Source: Halomonas sp. SpR1 (GTDB taxonomy: Bacteria > Pseudomonadota > Gammaproteobacteria > Pseudomonadales > Halomonadaceae). From it: a DNA stretch of 64,000 bases. The notes beneath the pieces were generated by a model. That model did no database searches and had not been told where the DNA came from. It saw only the letters and a program-made list of their open reading frames with translations. Shown piece by piece: positions 45,951-57,545 of this stretch (position 1 is its first letter; each line of letters opens with the position of its first letter). The position numbers and the translations under genes are program-made. Location of the stretch: the NCBI RefSeq assembly GCF_031010175.1, contig NZ_JAUAMB010000006.1:112155-176154 (forward strand), in the 5' to 3' direction.

Positions 45951-47324
45951 TCAAAAGAACGTTAAACCGACTTGGAACAGACGCTCCACATCGCGAATGC
46001 GGCGCTTGTCGATCACAAATAGAATCACGTGGTCACCGCTCTCTACCATCACATCGCCATGGGCGATGATGACCTCTTTGCCGCGCACAATTGCGCCGAT
46101 GGTGGTGCCATCGGGAAGATCGATTTCACGGATGGTGCGGCCGACTACTTTAGACGACTGTTTGTCGCCGTGAGCAATGGCCTCAATGGCCTCGGCGGCA
46201 CCCCGGCGCAGCGAGTGGACGTTAACAATGTCGCCCCGGCGTACGTGGGTCAGCAGGCTGCCGATGGTGGCCTGCTGGGGCGAGATGGCGATATCGATCT
46301 CGCCGCCCTGTACCAAATCCACGTAGGCGGCGTTGTTAATCAGTGTTAGTACCTTCTTGGCGCCTAAGCGCTTGGCGAGCAGCGACGACATGATATTGAC
46401 CTCGTCGTCGTTGGTCAGCGCGCAGAAGATGTCGCACTCTTCGATGTTCTCTTCTTCCAACAAGCGCTTGCTGGTGGCGCTGCCGTGGAGCACCACGGTG
46501 CGATCCAGTCGCTCAGACAACGTGGTGCAGCGCTCCAGGCTGTGCTCGATGATTTTAACCTGGTGACTATGCTCCAAATGTTCCGCCAGGCGTTCGCCGA
46601 TATTGCCGCCTCCGGCAATCACCACCCGGCGAAAATCCCGCTCGACCCGGCGCAGCTCGCTCATCACCGCGCGAATATCCCGACGTGCGGCGAGGAAGAA
46701 CACCTCGTCGTCGGCCTCAATCACCGTATCGCCGCGGGGAATAATCGGTCGGCTGCGGCGGTAGATCGCCGCCACGCGGGTATCCACGTTGGGCATATGG
46801 CGGCGCAGAAAGGCCAAGTCCTGGCCCACCAGCGGGCCGCCGTAGAACGCTTTCACTGCGACCAACTGTACCAAACCTCCGGCAAACTCCAGCACCTGCA
46901 GGGCGCCGGGATGCTCGATCAAGCGGCGCACATGGTCGGTGACCACCTGCTCGGGGCTGATCAGTACATCGATGGGAATCGCTTCGTGGGCAAACAGTCC
47001 TTTGCGGGTCAGGTACGCCGTGGCACGCACCCGGGCAATCTTGGTCGGAGTGCGAAACAGCGTATGGGCGACCTGGCAGGCGATCATATTGATCTCGTCG
47101 CTATTGGTGACGGCGATCAACATATCGGCGTCTTCGCAGCCTGCCTGGCGTAGCACAATCGGGTAGGAGCCCGCCCCGGTGACGGTGCGGATATCGATTT
47201 TAGTGTGCAGGTCGCGTAGTTTTTTGGCGTCAGTATCAACGACGGTGATGTCGTTCTCCTCGCGGGCGAGGTGTTCTGCCAGTGTGCCGCCGACCTGGCC
47301 GGCGCCGAGAATGATGATTTTCAT
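45951..47324 (-). CDS. trkA: Trk system potassium uptake regulator TrkA
   Basis: A 457-residue peripheral protein with two RCK (TrkA-N/TrkA-C) modules. The first begins [20 protein letters not shown]; the second begins [20 protein letters not shown]. These Rossmann motifs bind NAD(H) or nucleotides and gate TrkH. Length and repeat structure match E. coli TrkA. It heads a trkAH transcript on the minus strand. A leader with several small hairpins separates it from dodecin. Confidence 0.94.
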   Translation of the reverse strand: MKIIILGAGQVGGTLAEHLAREENDITVVDTDAKKLRDLHTKIDIRTVTGAGSYPIVLRQAGCEDADMLIAVTNSDEINMIACQVAHTLFRTPTKIARVRATAYLTRKGLFAHEAIPIDVLISPEQVVTDHVRRLIEHPGALQVLEFAGGLVQLVAVKAFYGGPLVGQDLAFLRRHMPNVDTRVAAIYRRSRPIIPRGDTVIEADDEVFFLAARRDIRAVMSELRRVERDFRRVVIAGGGNIGERLAEHLEHSHQVKIIEHSLERCTTLSERLDRTVVLHGSATSKRLLEEENIEECDIFCALTNDDEVNIMSSLLAKRLGAKKVLTLINNAAYVDLVQGGEIDIAISPQQATIGSLLTHVRRGDIVNVHSLRRGAAEAIEAIAHGDKQSSKVVGRTIREIDLPDGTTIGAIVRGKEVIIAHGDVMVESGDHVILFVIDKRRIRDVERLFQVGLTFF

Positions 47325-47450
47325 TACTGAGCATCGGTTCCATTAAAAGCGCCAGCGCAGTGTCGTTAAGACCAGAAGGCGGTCTTAGGACGCAGTCCTG
47401 ACGTTCAAGACGTAAATTGTCGTTCAGGTACGTCTATCATGCGCTGCAAT
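47325..47450. other. Hairpin-rich leader upstream of trkA
   Basis: Three small perfect stems lie in about 70 bp: TAAGACC/GGTCTTA (47367-47373 and 47381-47387), AGGAC/GTCCT (47387-47391 and 47395-47399) and AGACGT/ACGTCT (47408-47413 and 47430-47435). None has a terminator T-run. They could shape the trkA 5' untranslated RNA or be protein sites. Confidence 0.4.
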
Positions 47451-47481
47451 AAAGACGGCGGCCAGTGTAAACCAGCCGCCG
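47451..47481 (-). terminator. Probable terminator of the dodecin gene
   Basis: CGGCGGC (47456-47462) pairs with GCCGCCG (47475-47481). On the minus strand the stem is followed by TCTTTATT. It lies 18 bases past the dodecin stop. Confidence 0.6.
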
Positions 47482-47499
47482 CTGAAAAGCAGGTGAGGA

Positions 47500-47706
47500 T
47501 TACTCTAGCGTAAATCCCACTTTAACCGTTACCTGCCAGTGGGCCACTTGGCCATCTTCAATGTGGCCGCGTGTGTCGACCACTTCCAGCCAACGCATAT
47601 GCTTAATCGTCTCTGATGCCTTGGCTAACGCATTCTGCACCGCTTCCTCAATACCTTTCTCGGAAGATCCGGTCAGTTCCACGTGCTTGTAGGTGTGATG
47701 ACTCAT
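47500..47706 (-). CDS. Dodecin (flavin-binding small protein)
   Basis: A 68-residue protein matching the dodecin family: [44 protein letters not shown]. Dodecins form hollow dodecamers that bind flavins, stacking them on the tryptophan seen in MRWLEV; they may buffer free FMN. AGGAGAT precedes the ATG. It stands alone between trkA and rsmB with its own probable terminator. Confidence 0.9.
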   Translation of the reverse strand: MSHHTYKHVELTGSSEKGIEEAVQNALAKASETIKHMRWLEVVDTRGHIEDGQVAHWQVTVKVGFTLE

Positions 47707-47755
47707 AATATCTCCTTCCTTGTCAGAAATTCACTGCCCAGGCGTTAGTTATTAC

Positions 47756-49093
47756 CTAAGCAGTACGCTTCTCTAGTCTGGCATAAAAAAAGCCATCGTG
47801 ACTGCTCTGGGCCGGAAACAGCTGCCGACCCGCCCCGCTGACAATGCCCCAGGCAACGTCGTTAGGGGTGGTCACGCGGGCGTCAGGGGTGCGGGCGAGG
47901 AACGCCTCAATCTGTTCGCTGTTCTCTTCCGGTAGCACCGAGCAGGTGGCGTAGAGTAGCGTGCCGCCTTCGCGCAGCATTGGCCAGAGGTTATCCAATA
48001 GCTGGCGCTGAAGTTTAGCCAGCGGGCGGATATCGTCTTTGCGGCGCAGCTTTTTAATATCCGGGTGGCGTCGGATAACCCCGGTTCCCGAGCAAGGGGC
48101 GTCGAGCAGAATGGCATCAAACGGCGTGCCGTCCCACCAGTCGCGCTCGGTGGCATCGGCGTGTTCGAGTACCGCTTCGACGCCTAGACGGGTAAGGGTG
48201 TCTTCGACCCGCGCCAAACGCTGGTTATCGCTATCGACCGCCGTTAGGGCAATATCAAACTGCTCTAGCAAATGGGCCGTTTTTCCGCCGGGTGCGCAGC
48301 AGGCATCCAGTACGCGAGCACCCGGCCGGGGCGCTAGCGCGGGGCCAAGTAGCGCCGCCGAGAGCTGGGCGGCCTCATCCTGAACGCTCACGTGGCCCTC
48401 GTCAAAGCCGGGTAGCGTGGTCACATCGCAGGGTGTTTCCAGCGTAATGGCGTCTGGGGCATGGGGGCATAAGTGACCGTTCAGACCCTGCTCGGTGAGC
48501 ATGCCCAAATAGACCTCGCGGTCGCTGTAGCGTTGATTCACCCTTAACGTCATCGGGCCGGCGTGATTGTTGGCTTCAATGATAGCGCGCCACTGCTCTG
48601 GCCACGCCTGACGTAGCGCGTTAAGCAGCCAGGGCGGATGCTCGAGTGCCACGCTCTCATCCCGGTCTACCTGGGCCTGGAGCGCCTCGGATTCGCGCTG
48701 CAGGCGACGCAGGCAGCCATTTAAGACCCGGGTGGCCCACTCCTTGTTGAGCAAGCGCGCAGCGCCTGCGGTTTCACCTACCGCCGCGTGGGCAGGAATG
48801 CGCATATACAGCAGCTGGTAAATACCCAGCAGCAGCAGCGCCTGAACATCGCTGTCGCGCTTTTTAAACGGTTGCTTAAGCAGCGCCCCTGCAAGGGCTT
48901 CCAGGCGCGGTAAGCGGCGGCAGGTGCCGAAGCAGAGCTCTTTGAGTAGCCCGCGGTCACGCGCCACCACGCTGTGTTCATCCAGCCCCGCCAGTGAGCC
49001 TTGGTCGCTAAGCACCGGGGCCAGCGCGCGGGCGGCAGCAGCACGCACTTCCTGGCCGCTGCCGCCACCTTGAGGGGAGCGCTTTTGGCTCAT
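47756..49093 (-). CDS. rsmB: 16S rRNA (cytosine-967-C5)-methyltransferase
   Basis: A 445-residue RNA m5C methyltransferase. An N-terminal NusB-like domain ([29 protein letters not shown]) precedes the catalytic domain. SAM motif I is [18 protein letters not shown]; the two cysteine motifs are [17 protein letters not shown] and [15 protein letters not shown]. Its start overlaps the end of fmt by four bases. The order fmt-rsmB-trkA is common in gammaproteobacteria. Confidence 0.94.
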   Translation of the reverse strand: MSQKRSPQGGGSGQEVRAAAARALAPVLSDQGSLAGLDEHSVVARDRGLLKELCFGTCRRLPRLEALAGALLKQPFKKRDSDVQALLLLGIYQLLYMRIPAHAAVGETAGAARLLNKEWATRVLNGCLRRLQRESEALQAQVDRDESVALEHPPWLLNALRQAWPEQWRAIIEANNHAGPMTLRVNQRYSDREVYLGMLTEQGLNGHLCPHAPDAITLETPCDVTTLPGFDEGHVSVQDEAAQLSAALLGPALAPRPGARVLDACCAPGGKTAHLLEQFDIALTAVDSDNQRLARVEDTLTRLGVEAVLEHADATERDWWDGTPFDAILLDAPCSGTGVIRRHPDIKKLRRKDDIRPLAKLQRQLLDNLWPMLREGGTLLYATCSVLPEENSEQIEAFLARTPDARVTTPNDVAWGIVSGAGRQLFPAQSSHDGFFYARLEKRTA

Positions 49094-50082
49094 GGTGTTT
49101 CTCCTTCGCTGGCCTGAGCCGCTGGTTGACCGAGACGTGTGCCGATAGCCAGACGCGCGTGGCGCGCGTTCAGTAAGTCACGCACGGCCATGGCTTTACC
49201 GCCGGGCAGTTGCGCGCTGGTCACGCATAATACCTCGCGGCCCTCTTTCCCGCAGGCAATGCGCAGATGATCGTCGCCGTGATCCAGTAGCGTGCCGGGG
49301 GCACTGGGCGGATGTTTGCCTTCCTCTGCGCTGGCCATTAACAGGCGTAGGCGATCATCGCCAAGCCCGCACCAGGCAACCGGCCAGGGGTTAAACGCAC
49401 GAATCTTGCTGGCCAACTGATGCGCTGACTGAGCAAAATCGAGCTCGGCTTCCGCTTTGCTGAGCTTGGCGGCATAGGTAACGCCCTCTTCCGGCTGAGG
49501 CGTGGCGTGAGCGGTGCCTGTGGCCAGATCATCCAGGGTATTGATCAACGCATTGGCGCCTTGAATGGCGAGGCGATCATGTAAATCGCCGCCGGTGGTG
49601 CGATCCGTAATAGGCGTACGCACTTCCGTAAGCACCGCGCCGGTATCCAGGCCAGCATCCATCTGCATGATGGTCACGCCGGAAACCGTGTCGCCTGCCT
49701 CAATTGCGCGCTGAATCGGTGCCGCGCCGCGCCACCGGGGTAGCAGCGAAGCGTGAACGTTAACGCAACCTAATCGAGGGATGTCCAGCACGGCCTGGGG
49801 TAGCAGCAGCCCGTAGGCAACGACGACCATAATGTCGGCACTGAGGGCAGCGAGCTCGGCTTGAGCCTCGGGCTCTTTTAGCGTTTGGGGCTGATAGACA
49901 GGCAGACAGTGCTCCACAGCCAGCTGTTTGACCGGGCTGGGCGTTAGCTTGCGGCCACGGCCGGCGGGGCGGTCGGGCTGGGTGTACACCGCCACCACCT
50001 CATGCTGGCTTTCCAGCAGCGCGGCAAGGCTGGAGGCGGCGAATTCAGGCGTGCCGGCAAAAACAACGCGCAATCGTGACAT
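49090..50082 (-). CDS. fmt: Methionyl-tRNA formyltransferase
   Basis: A 330-residue enzyme that formylates initiator Met-tRNA. It has [23 protein letters not shown] at the N-terminus, the catalytic [22 protein letters not shown] loop, and the substrate-binding [11 protein letters not shown]. The C-terminal beta-barrel domain begins around residue 205. Downstream of def, overlapping rsmB by four bases. Confidence 0.95.
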   Translation of the reverse strand: MSRLRVVFAGTPEFAASSLAALLESQHEVVAVYTQPDRPAGRGRKLTPSPVKQLAVEHCLPVYQPQTLKEPEAQAELAALSADIMVVVAYGLLLPQAVLDIPRLGCVNVHASLLPRWRGAAPIQRAIEAGDTVSGVTIMQMDAGLDTGAVLTEVRTPITDRTTGGDLHDRLAIQGANALINTLDDLATGTAHATPQPEEGVTYAAKLSKAEAELDFAQSAHQLASKIRAFNPWPVAWCGLGDDRLRLLMASAEEGKHPPSAPGTLLDHGDDHLRIACGKEGREVLCVTSAQLPGGKAMAVRDLLNARHARLAIGTRLGQPAAQASEGETP

Positions 50083-50129
50083 AGAGTGAGGGCTACCTAG
50101 CGTATCTGGTGTGTAAGTATGAAAAAGGC

Positions 50130-50642
50130 TTAGGCGTCCTGAATCTGCTTATGGCGCTTCTGCATTTTTTTGCGGATACGGTCACGCTTAAGCGGCGACA
50201 GGTAGTCCACAAACAGCACGCCCTCAAGATGGTCGTACTCGTGCTGGATACAGTGCGCCAGCAGACCTTCCGCTTCCAATTCGTAAGTGTCGCCATTGCG
50301 ATCCAGCGCGTTGAGCTGCACTTTAAGATAGCGCGGCACCTCGGCGTAGTACTCGGGAATCGACAGGCAGCCTTCGGAAAGCGGTTCTTTCTCGTCGCCA
50401 ATCGGGGTATAGCGTGGATTGATAAGCACCAGCGGCTGGGAGTTATCGTCGCTGACGTCCATTACAACGACACGGCGATGGACATCGATCTGGGTCGCGG
50501 CTAGACCGATACCCCGGGCGTCATACATGGTCTCCAGCATATCGTCGACGAGCTGGCGTACCTCATCATCGACGCTTTCCACCGCAGCCGCCTTGGTGCG
50601 CAGGCGCTCATCGGGGAATTCAAGAATAGGAAGTTTGGCCAT
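50130..50642 (-). CDS. def: Peptide deformylase
   Basis: A 170-residue metalloprotease that removes the formyl group from new proteins. All three family motifs are present: [16 protein letters not shown] and QHEYDHLEG, giving the Cys and two His metal ligands. It is 47 bp upstream of fmt on the minus strand and divergent from the periplasmic protein gene that precedes dprA. Confidence 0.96.
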   Translation of the reverse strand: MAKLPILEFPDERLRTKAAAVESVDDEVRQLVDDMLETMYDARGIGLAATQIDVHRRVVVMDVSDDNSQPLVLINPRYTPIGDEKEPLSEGCLSIPEYYAEVPRYLKVQLNALDRNGDTYELEAEGLLAHCIQHEYDHLEGVLFVDYLSPLKRDRIRKKMQKRHKQIQDA

Positions 50643-50825
50643 GGCGTTACAATCACCGTTATGCTGAGTCTAAATTAAGTCAAGCTAGGCAGTGACGAGA
50701 GTCGCTTAACCTAGGTACTTTATGATGGGTCACTATATCATGCTGTCAACGTTTCTGGGCATAGGCGCATAGCGGCTTGTCACCAGCATAATAATCAGAC
50801 TATTCACCTTTTGGGGGAGCGCAGG

Positions 50826-51671
50826 ATGGCGGCAAAACAACACGCCTACCGGGGTGGGGTAAGTGGTTTGCTGCTGAGTGCAGTGATGATGGTGAGTAGC
50901 GAAGCCGCTGCATGGGAGCGTGATCAGCCGGTGATTAAACTCTTGCCGCAGGTGCGCACCTTGCCCCATCGTGAAGCAATTGAGCCCATCGCCCTGGAGG
51001 AAGCGCAGGCCTTTCTACGCGAGCACCGCGTTGTGGATGCTGCTGAGGCGCTGCAGGCGCAGGCTTATATCGTGTCAGGGGATGATCGCCGTTTGATTAG
51101 CGGCGCGGGGGATAAGGTCTACGTGCGTGGCGATGTACCGCAGCATGGTCAGGTGGGCATCTATCGTCAGTCGGAACCCTACCTAGCCATGGATGGCACG
51201 CCACTTGGCTTGGAACTGATTAGCGTGGGCGTTGCCCGCTATGTCAGCAGTGAAGACGATATTGCGCAGCTTGACGTCATCAGCTCCCATCAGGAAGTGC
51301 GGGTTAACGACATCGTCCTGCCGCTGGAAGAGCGCGAGCTGAGCAGCGAGCTGGTACCCCACGCGCCGCTCAATCCTGTCAAAGGGCATATTATTGCCGT
51401 CCCCGGCGGGGTGCGCTTTATTGGCCGCTTGCAGATCGTTACGCTGGATCTGGGCTCCCTGGATGGCCTGCGGGCAGGCCATGTGCTGCGGGTTTATCAG
51501 CAGGGGGAGGTGATCAACGATCCACGTACCCAAGAGCTTGTTCAGTTGCCGAGCAGTGAAGCGGGAACGGTGATGGTATTTAAACCTTATGATCAGGTCA
51601 GCTACGCCTTGGTGATGCAGGCATCCCGGGTGCTGGAAGTGGGCGATGAGGTTGGGTCAGGGACTCACTAG
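50826..51671 (+). CDS. Exported protein of the LysM-protein family found upstream of dprA, lacking the LysM domain
   Basis: A 281-residue secreted protein with a signal peptide (about residues 1-28, ending near SEAAA). The body starts at VIKLLPQVRTLPHREAIEPIALEEAQAFLREHRVVDAAE and includes YIVSGDDRRLISGAGDKVYVRG and GRLQIVTLDLGSLDGLRAGHVLRVY. In Pseudomonas this def-dprA neighbour carries a LysM peptidoglycan-binding module at the N-terminus; here the signal peptide runs almost directly into the second part and no LysM is seen. GGGGGAG precedes the ATG at 50826. Function unknown. Confidence 0.7.
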   Translation: MAAKQHAYRGGVSGLLLSAVMMVSSEAAAWERDQPVIKLLPQVRTLPHREAIEPIALEEAQAFLREHRVVDAAEALQAQAYIVSGDDRRLISGAGDKVYVRGDVPQHGQVGIYRQSEPYLAMDGTPLGLELISVGVARYVSSEDDIAQLDVISSHQEVRVNDIVLPLEERELSSELVPHAPLNPVKGHIIAVPGGVRFIGRLQIVTLDLGSLDGLRAGHVLRVYQQGEVINDPRTQELVQLPSSEAGTVMVFKPYDQVSYALVMQASRVLEVGDEVGSGTH

Positions 51672-51707
51672 CGGCCGGTAAAGAAATACGTTTAAGAAGG
51701 AGGGAGT

Positions 51708-52844
51708 ATGGACGCCCAGGCGTGGCTGGTGGTCAATGCGTTGCCGGGTATGGGGGCACTGCGTATCGCGCAACTAGTCGCTCGTCAGCCCCAGTGGCCG
51801 GAAGGCTGGCTGGCAGCACTACCGAGCCGTGCTGCCAGCGAGCTGCGCCTGTGGCTTGAGCATCCCACCCGCAGCTCGCTGCAAAAGGTGATTGATGAAA
51901 CTCTGGCGTGGCAGCAAGGCGGCCCAAGCCGCCACGTGTTACATCGCGACCACCCTGCGTGGCCTAAGCTGTTAAACGAGTTGCCTGACCCGCCCGTGGT
52001 GCTCTGGGCTCTGGGCGACCTTGGCGCCCTGGAAGGCCCCAAGCTTGCCATGGTCGGCACGCGTCGCCCCACCGGTGAAGGCACCCATAACGCCCAAACC
52101 TTCGCCCGTGATCTCGCCCACCGCGGCTGGTGCGTGGTTAGCGGCATGGCGTTAGGGGTGGACGGCGTTGCTCAGCGCGCAGCACTAAATGCGGGAGGCC
52201 GCACGATCGGTGTCCTTGGCTGCGGCGTGGATGTGATCTATCCCGCCTCGAATCGCGATCTTTATGAACAGCTTAGTCGCCAGCCCGGCGGGCTGCTGTT
52301 GTCCGAGCATCCCCCTGGTACGCGGGCCCGTCCGGCATTTTTTCCACGCCGTAATCGAATCGTGACCGGCCTCTCGCTCGGCACGCTAGTGGTCGAAGCG
52401 ACCGAAAGAAGCGGCTCGCTGGTCAGTGCACGGCTCACCTTGGAGCAAGATCGTGAACTGTTTGTGCTGCCGGGTTCACTGCACAACGTCCAGGCCCGCG
52501 GCTGCTTGTCACTGCTGCGCAAGGGCAGTGCCCACTTGGCCTGTAGCGTCGACGATATCATTGCCGACCTTGGCCACTGGGCGGAGGCGTTTATCCCACC
52601 CGAGGTGACTATTCAGCACCCCTTACTGGAAACGGCAAAAAAACCGACTAAAGAAGCGCCATTGCCGGAAAGCTTACCCGATTCATTATTAACGTCTCTA
52701 TCGGCCACGCCAACGCCTATCGACACGCTGGTAGCGGCGACTGGCACGTCGGTCAGTGACTGCCAGCAACGGCTGCTGATGCTTGAACTAGACGGCTGGG
52801 TAAGCCAGCAGGCGGGAGGCTGGGTGCGGCTGCCACGGCCATGA
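51708..52844 (+). CDS. dprA: DNA-processing protein DprA (Smf)
   Basis: A 378-residue protein that loads RecA on incoming single-stranded DNA during natural transformation. The Rossmann-like core has AMVGTRRPTGEGTHNAQTFARDLAHRGWCVVSGMALGVDGVAQRAAL, GGRTIGVLGCGVDVIYPASNRDLYEQL and FPRRNRIVTGLSLGTLVVEATERSGSLVSARLTLEQDRELFVLPG. A C-terminal winged-helix-like tail follows. AAGGAGGG precedes the ATG. Confidence 0.94.
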   Translation: MDAQAWLVVNALPGMGALRIAQLVARQPQWPEGWLAALPSRAASELRLWLEHPTRSSLQKVIDETLAWQQGGPSRHVLHRDHPAWPKLLNELPDPPVVLWALGDLGALEGPKLAMVGTRRPTGEGTHNAQTFARDLAHRGWCVVSGMALGVDGVAQRAALNAGGRTIGVLGCGVDVIYPASNRDLYEQLSRQPGGLLLSEHPPGTRARPAFFPRRNRIVTGLSLGTLVVEATERSGSLVSARLTLEQDRELFVLPGSLHNVQARGCLSLLRKGSAHLACSVDDIIADLGHWAEAFIPPEVTIQHPLLETAKKPTKEAPLPESLPDSLLTSLSATPTPIDTLVAATGTSVSDCQQRLLMLELDGWVSQQAGGWVRLPRP

Positions 52845-52887
52845 TAGGATAAAACCCTTAAAGGCCTGTTAGCCGTGAGGAGAGACC

Positions 52888-55267
<2,380 letters not shown>

Positions 55268-55291
55268 TGATGAAAGACGTTAGAGAGGTAC

Positions 55292-56251
55292 TCAAAGGGA
55301 CTCAATATGTGCCTCCACATCTGCATGTAGATTTCCAACTAAAGCGACTTCCCTCATGAACAACTGAGTGGCAGGCGATAAGCTAGCCCCTTTTCTGGTG
55401 ACTAATTCGTAGGGTTCGCTACGCGAGTGCAACTGGATGGGTAGCCGAGACACCATGCCTGCATCAACAAAGGGTTTTGAGGCATCGACGGACATGAGTG
55501 CTACTGATTCGCGGTCATGGCCAAGCATTGAGATGCTCGTGAAAGCGGATGCCGTTTCAATGGGATAGAGAGGAAACGGTATCTTGGCCTCGTGAAACTC
55601 ACGCTCCAGCAATAGCCGCATCGGCATGTTGGCGGGATACACAATCCACGAGGTGTCAGATAAATCAGCCAGTGTCAGCGCTGAGTGGCGAGTGAGCGAG
55701 TTGTCCGGGTGGCATATGACTGCCAACTCCTCCTCGTGGATGTCCACGCTATTGTATAGATGTGGCCTCTGATTGACTTGCGATCGGCAGATGGCGGCGT
55801 CGAGTCGACCGCGGTCGAGCAGGTTGAGCAGGCGCGCGCTGGTATCTTCGACCACCTCTATGGATATCGCAGGCTGCAGGCTGCGAACCCGCGACAGCGC
55901 CGCCGAAATCAGTGGCACAGCCCCCATGATCAATCCCACCGCAAGTCGGCCACCACGGCCTTGCTGCATGCTTTCCAGCTCTTCATGAAAGTGGGCCAGA
56001 TCCGTGTTGATCAGGCGTGCATAGCGCACGGCACAGAGCCCCATGTCCGTCGTTTCCAGCCCCTTATGAGTACGCTGAAACAACTGTACGCCCAGCATGG
56101 CTTCTATTTCGTTGAGTGCCTTGGTAGCCCCTGGCTGGGTCAGCGCCACGGACTCAGACGCTTTTTGCACCGTGCCATGTTCATGTAAGGCAATCAGTAG
56201 GCGTAAGTGCCGCATGCGCAGACGGGAAATAATGGAAGTCAGTGTAGACAT
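55292..56251 (-). CDS. LysR-family transcriptional regulator
   Basis: A 319-residue regulator with an N-terminal helix-turn-helix (RLLIALHEHGTVQKASESVALTQPGATKALNEIEAMLGVQLFQRTHKGLETTDMG) and a substrate-binding-type sensor domain. The text resembles the GbpR/CbnR-like group. It is divergent from the alcohol dehydrogenase gene with 118 bp between, the classic LysR arrangement, so it probably controls the catabolic cluster that follows. GCTATC repeats occur in that gap. The effector is unknown. Confidence 0.85.
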   Translation of the reverse strand: MSTLTSIISRLRMRHLRLLIALHEHGTVQKASESVALTQPGATKALNEIEAMLGVQLFQRTHKGLETTDMGLCAVRYARLINTDLAHFHEELESMQQGRGGRLAVGLIMGAVPLISAALSRVRSLQPAISIEVVEDTSARLLNLLDRGRLDAAICRSQVNQRPHLYNSVDIHEEELAVICHPDNSLTRHSALTLADLSDTSWIVYPANMPMRLLLEREFHEAKIPFPLYPIETASAFTSISMLGHDRESVALMSVDASKPFVDAGMVSRLPIQLHSRSEPYELVTRKGASLSPATQLFMREVALVGNLHADVEAHIESL

Positions 56252-56369
56252 GAATTTTTGTTATGCCGCTATCAGAGGTTGTCATTATCCAGCGTTGGGC
56301 CACGTGAATATAGTCAATGCAGCAAGTCGCTATCTATTTCCGAATAATTAACAAAGACGAAAACACACT

Positions 56370-57503
56370 ATGGCACTCATCAACTACGTGACCCAAGTAC
56401 AGTTTGGCGACGGCAGCGTCGATCTACTGCAAGACGAATGCATCCGCCTGGGTATCCACCGCCCTCTGATTGTAACAGATGAAGGTATCCAACAAGCGGG
56501 ACTACTGGAGCGGATACAGCGTGTCCTGAATCACCCCGCTGCCGTATATGCCCGTACGCCGCCCAACCCGAATGAAGGCGCGGTACGGGAGGCGGTGGCG
56601 TTTTACCAGTCGCAGCAGTGCGATGGTGTGATTGCGCTGGGCGGTGGCTCGCCCATTGACCTCGCCAAAGGGGTGGCGGTGTGTGTGGCGCACCCTGGGC
56701 CGCTGCGCCAGTTTGCTGTGATCGAAGGCGGCATGTCACGCATTACGGCAGCGACGGCCCCGGTGATTGCTATCCCGACAACGGCAGGTACCGGCAGCGA
56801 AGTCGGCCGGGGAGCCATTTTGATCCTCGACGATGGGCGCAAGGTGGGTGTGCTGTCGCCCAATGTCGTCCCCAAACTGGCGATCTGTGATCCTGAATTG
56901 ACGCTTGGATTGCCCGCCCGCATGACGGCGGCGACGGGCATCGATGCCATTGCGCACTGCATGGAAACGTTCATGGCGCCCTCTTTCAACCCTCCGGCGG
57001 ATGGCATTGCCCTGGATGGTTTGCGGCGAGCCTGGGCGCATATCGAAACCGCGGTCAACGAGCCAAGCAATCGTGAGGCGCGTACGAACATGATGAGTGC
57101 TTCCATGCAGGGAGCGCTGGCCTTTCAAAAGGGGCTTGGCTGCGTGCACAGCCTGAGCCACTCGCTGGGCGGGCTCAATCCGTCGCTGCACCACGGCACC
57201 CTGAACGCCATTCTGCTGCCCGCGGTGATCCGTTTCAACGCCCAGGCCGACACGATGATCAAGGACGACAAGCTGGCCCGGATGGCCCAAGCGATGAATT
57301 TGCCGGCGGGCCAGGATGTGGCAGACGCCATGCAGGCACTGACGAAGCGCCTGAACCTCCCCACGGGCTTGGGCGAGCTTGGCGTCACATCGGTCATGTT
57401 CGACGACATCATCAAAGGGGCACTGGCGGATCATAGCCACAAAACCAACCCCGTCGATGCCAGCGCGGATGACTACCGCCACCTTCTCGAATGTTCGCTG
57501 TAA
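56370..57503 (+). CDS. Iron-containing (group III) alcohol dehydrogenase
   Basis: A 377-residue NAD(P)-dependent dehydrogenase of the Fe-ADH family. The dinucleotide motif is GVIALGGGSPIDLAKGVAV and the family signature is AIPTTAGTGSEVGRGAIL. Metal ligands are in GIDAIAHCMETFMAP, CVHSLSHSLGGLNPSLHHGTLNAILLP. Relatives oxidise or reduce omega-hydroxy acids or aldehydes such as 4-hydroxybutyrate. It is the first gene of the cluster after the LysR regulator, followed by an aldehyde dehydrogenase of matching logic. Confidence 0.87.
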   Translation: MALINYVTQVQFGDGSVDLLQDECIRLGIHRPLIVTDEGIQQAGLLERIQRVLNHPAAVYARTPPNPNEGAVREAVAFYQSQQCDGVIALGGGSPIDLAKGVAVCVAHPGPLRQFAVIEGGMSRITAATAPVIAIPTTAGTGSEVGRGAILILDDGRKVGVLSPNVVPKLAICDPELTLGLPARMTAATGIDAIAHCMETFMAPSFNPPADGIALDGLRRAWAHIETAVNEPSNREARTNMMSASMQGALAFQKGLGCVHSLSHSLGGLNPSLHHGTLNAILLPAVIRFNAQADTMIKDDKLARMAQAMNLPAGQDVADAMQALTKRLNLPTGLGELGVTSVMFDDIIKGALADHSHKTNPVDASADDYRHLLECSL

Positions 57504-57545
57504 ACCCCAGCGAGCGATTCCTCTGAGCCATCGGGAGAGCCAAGT

